From: Desulfurococcaceae archaeon UBA285
Lineage (GTDB): Archaea; Thermoproteota; Thermoprotei_A; Sulfolobales; Desulfurococcaceae
Reading direction: 5' to 3'
NCBI GenBank assembly: GCA_002495025.1
Contig: DADP01000040.1
Location: 67,232-80,098 of the forward strand
DNA length: 12,867 nt
Positions within the stretch are counted from its first letter, which is position 1; each line of letters starts with the position of its first letter. The position numbers and the translations under genes are program-made. This document shows positions 7,837 through 12,867 of the stretch, one piece after another. The notes beneath the pieces are model-generated. The model was not told the origin of the DNA. It saw only the letters and a list, made by a program, of their open reading frames with translations, and ran no database searches.

Positions 7837-8727
7837 TTGTCAAGTGTGAGTCAGGCATATGTATTGAAAACACCGCGTTTAGAATTAAAAATAACACTAG
7901 TTGAAACAAGCAAGCTATATATACATGAAGAGATTATTCCGGAAAGCCTAGCTAGACTAGTCGATAAAATCAAGAGTGAGGGTGTGTGGACCGATCCCAT
8001 TATTGTAGATGAAAAAACAATGGTTGTATTAGATGGTATGCATAGAGTTGCAGCTGTCAGACAACTAGGATTTAAATACATACCAGCATGCCTGGTAGAC
8101 TACGACAACCCCAGTATCGAGTTGTATGCTTGGAGCAGGGTATTCAAGCCAGCTAGGAAAGAGGGTAGGAGTGGATTAGACTACATGGACTACCTAGTAA
8201 ACCAGTTGAATACAGCTGGATTTAGAAGCATCCACATACCAAGCCTCGAAGCAGGTTTTAAAATGTTGAACAAGAGGAGTTTGATCGGCCTACTAGTATT
8301 CGAGGATAGGATTATTGGTGTTAAATCACTAGTTCAAGATATTAAACTAATATATGATAGAGTGAAAAACATTGAGAATATAGCTGTAAACAAGGGCTTT
8401 ACAGTAGAATACCATACAGAGAAAGACGCCTTATCTCTCGCCAGAAATGGAGAAGCAATCACTCTCATTCCACCAACAATAACCAAGAATGAAGTACGTG
8501 AAGTAGCATTACGCGGCGAGGTATTTATACATAAAGCAACAAGACATGTTATTCCAGCTAGACCTCTTAGAGTTAATGTTCCACTAGAATGGCTTGTAGG
8601 CAACATCAATTTAGAAGAAATACAGAGAAAACTAGTTGAGCAATTGTCAAATAGAAAGATAAAAATTCTTCCACCCGGTACAATACTAGATAGAAGATAC
8701 GAAGAAGAACTATATGTCTTTGAATAA
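7837..8727 (+). CDS. serK: ParB-fold free L-serine kinase (SerK family)
   Basis: This 296-aa protein belongs to the ParB/sulfiredoxin-fold family that includes the free serine kinases of Thermococcus kodakarensis (ADP-dependent) and Staphylothermus marinus (ATP-dependent). The enzyme phosphorylates L-serine to O-phosphoserine, which archaea use for cysteine synthesis. The N-terminal domain (about 20-110) carries the HEEIIPE segment, where Glu31 or Glu32 is the expected catalytic acid, then GVWTDPIIVD (49-58) and the phosphate-binding VLDGMHRVAA (64-73). The C-terminal part, with TLIPPTITKNEV and HVIPARPLRVN, is the family's substrate-domain extension. There is no C-terminal DNA-binding domain of ParB type, which argues against a plasmid-partition role. 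The start is TTG 7837 with GGTG 7 nt upstream; an ATG at 7824 is out of frame. Choice of ATP, ADP or another phosphate donor cannot be read from the sequence. Confidence 0.85.
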   Translation: MSSVSQAYVLKTPRLELKITLVETSKLYIHEEIIPESLARLVDKIKSEGVWTDPIIVDEKTMVVLDGMHRVAAVRQLGFKYIPACLVDYDNPSIELYAWSRVFKPARKEGRSGLDYMDYLVNQLNTAGFRSIHIPSLEAGFKMLNKRSLIGLLVFEDRIIGVKSLVQDIKLIYDRVKNIENIAVNKGFTVEYHTEKDALSLARNGEAITLIPPTITKNEVREVALRGEVFIHKATRHVIPARPLRVNVPLEWLVGNINLEEIQRKLVEQLSNRKIKILPPGTILDRRYEEELYVFE

Positions 8728-8750
8728 TACACTCAATTCTACTTCGAGTA

Positions 8751-8786
8751 TTTTTTATTAAATACAAGCCCGAATTTATTTATGAG
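8751..8786 (+). promoter_or_regulatory. T6 tract ending serK and promoter of the next gene
   Basis: A run of six T at 8751-8756 lies 24 nt after the serK stop and may end transcription. It merges into an AT box (TTATTAAAT, about 8755-8763), which would start a transcript about 26 nt downstream at 8786, right at GTG 8787. That fits a leaderless mRNA. GAGGTG at 8784-8789 overlaps the start itself and so cannot serve it. Confidence 0.4.
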
Positions 8787-9173
8787 GTGGGAGTTACGAT
8801 ACACACATATATCAGAGATAAAACTAGAGAGCTTTCTCCAGTAGAGAGAGAAGAGAGGTATAAATACCTTGGAAAAGAAGTAATAGACATCAACGATCCT
8901 GGTTTAGACAGTATACCAGAATTCTACGGTATTGCAAACGCGATATGGAGTGATTGGAGAGAAAGAAAAATAATCACTAAAACAGCGATTGGCAGACTCT
9001 TACTACTAAAACTCTTAACTAATAAAAACAAAAACAAGAAGATAAAGGACATACCCGAAGAAGAACTAGAAGAAGTAAGAAAATTCATAGACTATGTAAT
9101 GCAAGTAATAAGAAATGAAAGTAGAAAACGCGGTGGAGAAGTAGAAGGAGAAAAACAAAGTGATACACTGTGA
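8787..9173 (+). CDS. Small highly charged protein, unrecognised
   Basis: I do not recognise this 128-aa soluble protein. It is very rich in Lys, Arg and Glu. A middle segment IPEFYGIANAIWSDWRERK (about 43-61) has several aromatic residues and looks like a folded core. It is followed by a helix with a Leu-rich run (GRLLLLKLLT), a lysine/asparagine linker, and a long amphipathic helix (about 90-117) with an alternating Glu/Lys pattern that could form a coiled coil. No signal peptide or membrane helix is present. The start is GTG 8787. The frame has no other plausible start nearby, the ATG at 8782 is out of frame and short-lived, and the AT box upstream fits a leaderless start at this codon. It lies 59 bp after serK on the same strand. 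Codon use is like its neighbours, so it is a real gene. A nucleic-acid-binding or scaffold role is only a guess from charge. Confidence 0.65.
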   Translation: MGVTIHTYIRDKTRELSPVEREERYKYLGKEVIDINDPGLDSIPEFYGIANAIWSDWRERKIITKTAIGRLLLLKLLTNKNKNKKIKDIPEEELEEVRKFIDYVMQVIRNESRKRGGEVEGEKQSDTL

Positions 9174-9222
9174 AATATCCTGTGTATGTGTTAAATAATC
9201 AATTACTGTCTTGGTGGTCCAT

Positions 9223-9690
9223 GTGAAACTCCTTACTAAACCACCCAGAATAAAGGTTTTAGAAGCTATTGGAGCTCTCGGCGATGGCAGGGTTAATATG
9301 GTTTCCGAATCCAAGGCTCTTGTCAAGTCGAGTGGAGGTGAACGCGTCTATACAGTTGTATTAATACAAGATACTCCAGGTGTTTACCGTGCTTATAGTA
9401 ATGATAATGGCACAATACACAAGGGCTATATTGGATACCCTATTCTATCAGTCATGATGGTTAAAGAGATAATCCCAGTTGACGGTGAAGTAATGAAGGC
9501 TATGACTGGTATACCATGGAGAGAACTCAATGAAAAATACCAGAAATACGCTGTTGTTGAAAATATTGTATTGTCTAGAGCGGAGAGAATGGGTATTCCA
9601 CGAATTATAATAGACGACTATGTAAACATTGTATTCAAGAAACTCGGCTTGTTAAAAGTATACTTTGACGAATCGCTCTCCCGTATTTAA
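9223..9690 (+). CDS. Conserved-looking hypothetical protein, about 155 aa
   Basis: The function is not recognised. The predicted soluble protein opens with KLLTKPPRIKVLEAIGALGD, which resembles the first helices of an archaeal regulator or a small alpha/beta domain. Beta-rich segments follow (SGGERVYTVVLIQ, then YRAYSNDNGTIHKGYIGYPI), then an IPWRELNEKYQKYAVVE helix and a C-terminal helical region. The ordered alternation of beta segments and helices, with no low-complexity sequence, argues for a real folded protein. GTG 9223 is preferred to TTG 9211 because GGTGGT at 9213-9218 lies 4 nt upstream of it; from TTG 9211 that site would be inside the gene. It follows the small charged gene by 49 bp. 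It converges on the next minus-strand gene, and the two stop codons overlap within TTAA (9687-9690). Confidence 0.7.
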   Translation: MKLLTKPPRIKVLEAIGALGDGRVNMVSESKALVKSSGGERVYTVVLIQDTPGVYRAYSNDNGTIHKGYIGYPILSVMMVKEIIPVDGEVMKAMTGIPWRELNEKYQKYAVVENIVLSRAERMGIPRIIIDDYVNIVFKKLGLLKVYFDESLSRI

Positions 9691-10343
9691 ACCAGGCCTA
9701 CTCGGCCCTTGTAGACACCAATATATCTACTCCTCGCTAGTTCTAAAAGAATGCTTCTAGCTGTTTTCCTGTCTACTCCCAGCTCCTTAGAGAGTATTAA
9801 AACAGCATCTTTGATCGTTATTTCTCCATACGTAGACAACGCGTTTTTTAGAATTCTATATGCTTCGCCTTTTAACCCTGCTGGTTGATTTACTTCTTTA
9901 ATCCCATTGCTTGTAAACTCGAATCTAACTGTATAGTTTGTATCTAGCGATTTCAATATGTATTCACTTGTACCTGGAACTCTCTTAACAACATACTTGG
10001 CAAATCCCGGTATTTGAATACCAGTATATCTATGTAGGATAATTAAACTACTTGCTCTACACTGTAAGAGTTTTCGTATTCTACGTGGATAGAAAACCAA
10101 TAAATAATCAGGTTTTTGACTACATGCTTCATCCGGGTTTGCGAGTAGAGTGATTTTGTCTAGTAGTTCTATGGGGATATATCTTGATACAATGTTTTTC
10201 TCGTCTACTAGTACAACTTGTTTCTGGGTGTTAACTACTTTGTACGTGATAACAAGACATATTTTTATCAATGTATTTATATCGCGTGATCCTATCAATG
10301 TCTTGGGTTTTAATATTGTTTCAAGCAGGTCGCTAGACTCCAT
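9687..10343 (-). CDS. Unrecognised protein with C-terminal winged-helix domain
   Basis: I cannot name this 218-aa soluble protein. The C-terminal 61 residues (about 158-218) look like a winged helix: an opening helix (YRILKNALSTYG), then EITIKDAVLILSKELGVDRK with the recognition-helix-like TARSILLELARSRYIG, and a terminal YKGRVGLV hairpin. The N-terminal two thirds has alternating beta and alpha segments (KQVVLVDEKN, PDYLLVFYPRR, SSLIILHR), which recalls a small Rossmann- or RecA-like sheet. No Walker A (GxxxxGKT) or other nucleotide motif is visible, so it would be a degenerate or non-ATPase version. The start is ATG 10343, with GTGGTT 5 nt upstream and TTTAAA at 10376-10381 on the minus strand giving a short leader. 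It diverges from the isomerase gene and might regulate it, but that is inference from position only. Confidence 0.65.
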   Translation of the reverse strand: MESSDLLETILKPKTLIGSRDINTLIKICLVITYKVVNTQKQVVLVDEKNIVSRYIPIELLDKITLLANPDEACSQKPDYLLVFYPRRIRKLLQCRASSLIILHRYTGIQIPGFAKYVVKRVPGTSEYILKSLDTNYTVRFEFTSNGIKEVNQPAGLKGEAYRILKNALSTYGEITIKDAVLILSKELGVDRKTARSILLELARSRYIGVYKGRVGLV

Positions 10344-10427
10344 GATTCAACCACTTTGCTTATTTCAACTAATACTTTAAACCTGTAAAATTATATCTAG
10401 TGTTGTAGTCTATATTGGGTGTTTGTA
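10344..10427. promoter_or_regulatory. Divergent promoter between winged-helix gene and isomerase
   Basis: On the minus strand TTTAAA (10376-10381) predicts a start near 10353 and GTGGTT (10349-10354) serves ATG 10343. On the plus strand an AT box ATTATATC (10390-10397) predicts a start near 10420, and GGGTG (10417-10421) lies 6 nt before TTG 10428. Confidence 0.45.
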
Positions 10428-11420
10428 TTGATTGATATGTATTTAAACTGGGCTGGCCAGGTAAAACAAGCTCTAGACTACTGGGGGAAGTATAGAGTAA
10501 CTGGCGACTTCGACGAAGTAGTTGTTATTGGCATGGGTGGTAGTGGTATTGTTGGAGACTATCTCCAATTACTGTCTACTCTGAAAAAGGGGATACCGGT
10601 TTACACTGTTAAATCACATATTGCTCCATCATATATAGATGAAAACACTCTCGTTATACTAGTTAGTTATAGTGGAAATACCATTGAGACTATTAAAGCA
10701 CTTAGACAAGTATTGTCTTCGAGGGCTAAGCCCGTAGTTGTATCTAGTGGTGGAGTATTGAGAGAAGAAGCATTGAGAAACAATCTACTCTATATTCCAG
10801 TTCCCAGCGGGCTGCTTCCAAGGGCCTCACTGCCCGCTATGCTGTACAGTATACTAGGCCTCTTAGACTCAAGTGGATATACAGTTATCACTAGAGAAGA
10901 AGCCGAAAAATCCCATAGATTCCTAGTGGAAACAACTAGTCAAGCAAATAATATAGGAGTAGAAATAGCAGACTGGATGGCTAGAGAGCTAGGTGACGGG
11001 AAACTACCAGTTATAGCAACACACAGCCCCCTCGAAGCACTCGCAATTAGAAGTAAAAACGAGTTTAATGAAAACAGCAAAATAATAGTGAAAGTCGATG
11101 TTGCACCAGAATGGATGCACAACGACATTGTTGGCTATGAAAAGCCTGTTCCAAACGGGTTCCTAGTCTTGGAAATAGTAGATCCAGGCGACTCTATAGG
11201 CGTAAAACTAGTAGACTTCATGGAGAAAATATATAGAAGCTACAATGCAAGCATCTATAGATTAAACCTACTAGGAGAATCAATACTCGAAAAAATAATG
11301 TATGGTAGTCTAGTAGCCGGATTAGCCAGTGTATACCTTGCTGAAAGAAGGGGGCTAGACCCCGCTGAAACAAAGAGTATACATGTATATAAGAGAGAAG
11401 CACCCAGTATATTTGGGTGA
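10428..11420 (+). CDS. pgi/pmi: Bifunctional phosphoglucose/phosphomannose isomerase
   Basis: This enzyme of the crenarchaeal PGI superfamily interconverts glucose-6-phosphate, fructose-6-phosphate and mannose-6-phosphate, linking glycolysis/gluconeogenesis with mannose supply for glycans. It has two SIS domains. With numbering from GTG 10419 (333 aa), the motifs are VVVIGMGGSGIVGDY (34-48), the sugar-phosphate-binding LVSYSGNT (81-88), PSGLLPRASLPAML (129-142), and FNENSK (216-221) with the expected catalytic Glu218. Next come EWMHND (231-236) with His234 as the ring-opening base, and a C-terminal DPAETKSIHVYK, where Lys325 is the likely partner. Full length is normal for the family. TTG 10428 is preferred as the start because GGGTG lies 6 nt upstream; GTG 10419 would overlap that site. 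ATG 10437 is also possible. The gene stands alone, with the tRNA-Pro gene 49 bp downstream. Confidence 0.9.
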   Translation: MIDMYLNWAGQVKQALDYWGKYRVTGDFDEVVVIGMGGSGIVGDYLQLLSTLKKGIPVYTVKSHIAPSYIDENTLVILVSYSGNTIETIKALRQVLSSRAKPVVVSSGGVLREEALRNNLLYIPVPSGLLPRASLPAMLYSILGLLDSSGYTVITREEAEKSHRFLVETTSQANNIGVEIADWMARELGDGKLPVIATHSPLEALAIRSKNEFNENSKIIVKVDVAPEWMHNDIVGYEKPVPNGFLVLEIVDPGDSIGVKLVDFMEKIYRSYNASIYRLNLLGESILEKIMYGSLVAGLASVYLAERRGLDPAETKSIHVYKREAPSIFG

Positions 11421-11423
11421 ATT

Positions 11424-11469
11424 GATTATAAAATAAAAACCCGTGTATTATTTATTATAATGGATTAGA
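11424..11469 (+). promoter_or_regulatory. Promoter of tRNA-Pro
   Basis: TTATAAAATAAA at about 11425-11436 is a TATA box about 38 nt before the mature tRNA end. It predicts a start near 11455 and a short 5' leader removed by RNase P. A second AT box (TTATTATAA, near 11452-11460) is too close to the tRNA to serve at standard spacing. Confidence 0.45.
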
Positions 11470-11544
11470 GGGGCCGTAGTCTAGCCTGGCTAGGATGCGG
11501 GGCTTGGGCCCCCGTGACCCGGGGTTCAAATCCCCGCGGCCCCA
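11470..11544 (+). tRNA. tRNA-Pro (UGG)
   Basis: A complete 75-nt cloverleaf without an intron. The acceptor stem GGGGCCG/CGGCCCC pairs 7 of 7, with discriminator A at 11544. Position 8 is T. The D arm carries GTCT and the GG of the loop. The anticodon stem CGGGG/CCCCG encloses loop CTTGGGC, giving anticodon TGG (UGG, proline) with G37, as usual for tRNA-Pro. The variable loop is TGACC and the T arm is CGGGG-TTCAAAT-CCCCG. The 3' CCA is not encoded. The 3' 19 nt are antisense to the end of the next gene. Confidence 0.96.
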
Positions 11545-12350
11545 CTCCTCACTCTTATTCTCTCTAGTATCTCCCAGTATTCACTGTCGTTTTTGAGTGT
11601 TTCGTATTCTTTCTTTACTTTGTTTAGTATTCCTCTCGCGCCTTTCTCTATGAATTCAACTATTAACTCTTCTATTCTACTCGATACCCCCCATGGTTTT
11701 CCAGGGAGGCCTATTCTACCAATACTTGCTTTTGCAATGAGCCATGTTTTTACTACTAGTGGATTAATTGTTTTGACTAGTACTTCCTCTGATAATTCTC
11801 CTCTACTAGCCCATAGTAGTTCACGTGTAAAGCCTACTGCCAGTGTTCTATGTATTACATCTAATAGTTCACGATATACATCGTTCTTTTTCTCGGAGAT
11901 TTCTCTTAGTGCATTATCAACATCTATTTTTGTTAATGGTGCTCTCAGAGCTATTGATACTATTTCTCGTGTTAAAACGGGGTCTATTGAGCCCCATAAA
12001 CCAACAATACTGGATAAGTATCCACTGTGTATAATAGTGTCTTTAAACGCTTCGACCGGGTTTTTAACTGGTATTTCTCTATGACTTAATACTGCTTCTA
12101 CTTCCTCAGGGGTTAAAGGATCTGCCGCAACTGGTTTCTCGTCAACTACTAGTAGTGGTACACTCCAAACACCATATCTAACCACATCGAAGGGGGTTTC
12201 AGCTACTATAATATTTATTTCTCCAAGTAGATCCCTCCCAGCTAATGTCTTCACGATATTATAACTCGAAATACACGTTGGATGAATAATTAACTTCGTT
12301 CTAGAAACATTAGTTAATTCCGTTGGTCTTTTATAGTTTAAACGAATCAT
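11526..12350 (-). CDS. Thioredoxin-fold protein with CxxS site and helical C-terminal domain
   Basis: Residues about 17-90 of this 274-aa protein look like a thioredoxin fold. A first beta strand (KLIIH) is followed by a CxxS site (Cys26-Ile-Ser-Ser29) at the helix start. Farther on, YGVWSVPLLVVDEKPVAAD has the cis-proline (Pro65) and the two edge strands. A monothiol CxxS site suggests glutathionylation-like or reductase/isomerase chemistry, or a structural role, rather than classic disulfide reduction. The C-terminal 170 residues are helical with no family I recognise. There is no signal peptide, so it is cytoplasmic. The start is ATG 12350, with a perfect GGTGAG 5 nt upstream and a TATA box at 12381-12391. 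The last six residues (SGAAGI) and the stop are encoded by, or abut, the antisense strand of tRNA-Pro; the TGA is formed by the invariant T-loop TTCAA. The true C-terminus may therefore have been altered by a rearrangement. Confidence 0.75.
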   Translation of the reverse strand: MIRLNYKRPTELTNVSRTKLIIHPTCISSYNIVKTLAGRDLLGEINIIVAETPFDVVRYGVWSVPLLVVDEKPVAADPLTPEEVEAVLSHREIPVKNPVEAFKDTIIHSGYLSSIVGLWGSIDPVLTREIVSIALRAPLTKIDVDNALREISEKKNDVYRELLDVIHRTLAVGFTRELLWASRGELSEEVLVKTINPLVVKTWLIAKASIGRIGLPGKPWGVSSRIEELIVEFIEKGARGILNKVKKEYETLKNDSEYWEILERIRVRSGAAGI

Positions 12351-12355
12351 TTTTA

Positions 12356-12536
12356 CTCACCTTATGCTTCAATTTACACTATACTATATTTCTAGCTTCA
12401 TATGGATGCATAATTTGTAATAAATTCAGGTGGTTATGTAGTGTATTCTATCTATGTTGTGAAAAACAATTCGAGATCAAGTATATATAAAATATTTAAA
12501 TATATTGCATGTATACATATATATGGGTGAATTTAA
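12356..12536. promoter_or_regulatory. Divergent control region for thioredoxin-fold gene and sugar-transporter remnant
   Basis: On the minus strand GGTGAG (12356-12361) and an AT box (12381-12391) serve the thioredoxin-fold gene. On the plus strand TTTAAATA (12494-12501) predicts a start near 12524, followed by GGGTGA (12525-12530) 6 nt before TTG 12537. The remnant's control signals therefore still look complete. The middle (about 12400-12480) shows nothing recognisable. Confidence 0.45.
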
Positions 12537-12760
12537 TTGCATTCCCACAAAGCCATTTCTAAAACAATGGGAATTGTAATAATCCTTTGTTGTAATAATA
12601 GCAGTACTCGTAGGAATAATTGTCTATCTCACTCAACCATCTGCACCACAAGTTGAAAGAAAACTTCTTATTTACCATTGGTGGACTGCTGGAGGCGAGA
12701 AAGAAGCCATTAATGCTGTATTTAACATATTCCTACAACAATACAAAGATGTTGATATTG
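12537..12760 (+). pseudogene. Sugar ABC transporter substrate-binding protein, N-terminal remnant (frameshifted, truncated)
   Basis: From TTG 12537 the frame reads a basic N-terminus and the start of a membrane segment (KTMGIVII). A one-base shift at about 12584-12586 (an extra C in CCTTT) moves the rest of the signal segment (FVVIIAVLVGIIVYLTQP) into the next frame. That second frame continues as a typical glucose/arabinose-type binding protein start: ERKLLIYHWWTAGGEKEAIN, followed by AVFNIFLQQYKDVDIV. The second frame has a stop just upstream (12580-12582) and no start codon of its own before the mature part. Intact family members run to about 450-500 residues; here only about 70 codons remain before the sequence changes to permease. 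Promoter and ribosome site look intact. This is a dead gene unless a sequencing error caused the shift. Confidence 0.75.
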
Positions 12761-12867
12761 TTGACTCCAAGTGCATTATCCATGGTTGTTTCAGCAACGA
12801 TATGGATATGGATGTATGGCGAGAATGGAGCAATAAATACTTTACTCGATATTATTGGATTAAAGAG
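12752..12867 (+). pseudogene. Sugar ABC transporter permease fragment fused in by deletion
   Basis: In a third frame the sequence reads LILLTPSALSMVVSATIWIW, followed by MYGENGAINTLLDIIGLK. This is a typical internal part of a MalF/LacF-type sugar permease, the helix and loop before the EAA region, where the consensus has LxP-x-A-x-S-x-V-x-x-x-x-W-x-W-M/L-Y/F and then G-x-I-N. The N-terminal helices of the permease are missing. The junction with the binding-protein remnant lies near 12750-12763. In a normal operon the permease gene follows the binding-protein gene, so one deletion removing most of the first and the start of the second explains what is seen. The fragment continues beyond the window edge. 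Confidence 0.7.

Noticed and set aside
7837..8727. ParB chromosome/plasmid partition protein
   Set aside because: The ParB-like N-terminal motif is shared with free serine kinases. The protein lacks a ParB DNA-binding region and a ParA partner, and has the serine-kinase HEE and DGMHR arrangement.
8334..8732. 132-aa minus-strand frame
   Set aside because: Antisense to the serine kinase, Ser/Cys-rich and without start signals.
10150..10380. 76-aa plus-strand frame
   Set aside because: Antisense to the winged-helix gene, Ser/Thr/Phe-rich, no ribosome site, crosses the divergent promoter.
11593..12084. 163-aa plus-strand frame
   Set aside because: It lies opposite the thioredoxin-fold gene, which has a perfect ribosome site, a TATA box and a coherent fold. 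The plus frame is serine/leucine-rich shadow sequence.
1..12867. CRISPR array or complete insertion sequence
   Set aside because: No regularly spaced direct repeats and no transposase or integrase gene were seen on either strand.

Overview
The window looks like chromosomal DNA of a hyperthermophilic crenarchaeon, most likely a Staphylothermus-like member of the Desulfurococcales. The DNA is AT-rich, arginine is mostly AGA/AGG, and ATA isoleucine codons are common. Many genes start with TTG or GTG. Short leaders carry GGTG-type Shine-Dalgarno sites about 26 nt below archaeal TATA boxes. The gene content fits: a bifunctional phosphoglucose/phosphomannose isomerase, a ParB-fold free serine kinase, and a large CARDB/S-layer-like protein paired with a MacB/FtsX-type permease. 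The genus is an inference from gene content; no search was run.

Layout. 1-4473: a two-gene unit of a 1078-aa surface-anchored beta-domain protein and an FtsX-type ABC permease, with no ATPase gene in the window. 4627-6006: a MATE efflux transporter with its own promoter. 6025-6672 (minus): a class II (fuculose-phosphate-type) aldolase, divergent from 6790-7437, a small secreted, membrane-anchored protein. 7438-7836: a 400-bp gap that holds a strikingly GC-rich block (about 7449-7643) with five perfect or near-perfect hairpins, read here as a structured RNA or the RNA-coding right end of a lost TnpB-type element. 7837-8727: serine kinase (SerK), followed by two small unrecognised genes (8787-9173 and 9223-9690). 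9687-10343 (minus): an unrecognised protein with a C-terminal winged helix, divergent from 10428-11420, the phosphoglucose/phosphomannose isomerase. 11470-11544: tRNA-Pro(UGG). 11526-12350 (minus): a thioredoxin-fold protein whose last codons and stop lie antisense to the tRNA. 12537-12867: the decayed start of a sugar ABC transporter operon, where a frameshifted binding-protein fragment is joined directly to an internal piece of a permease.

The genes do not form one pathway. The recognisable metabolism is central: sugar-phosphate isomerisation and aldol cleavage, and phosphoserine supply for cysteine synthesis. Most genes appear to have their own promoter. The parts worth a second look are the GC-rich hairpin block, the tRNA/CDS antisense overlap, and the transporter deletion scar whose promoter and ribosome site still look intact.
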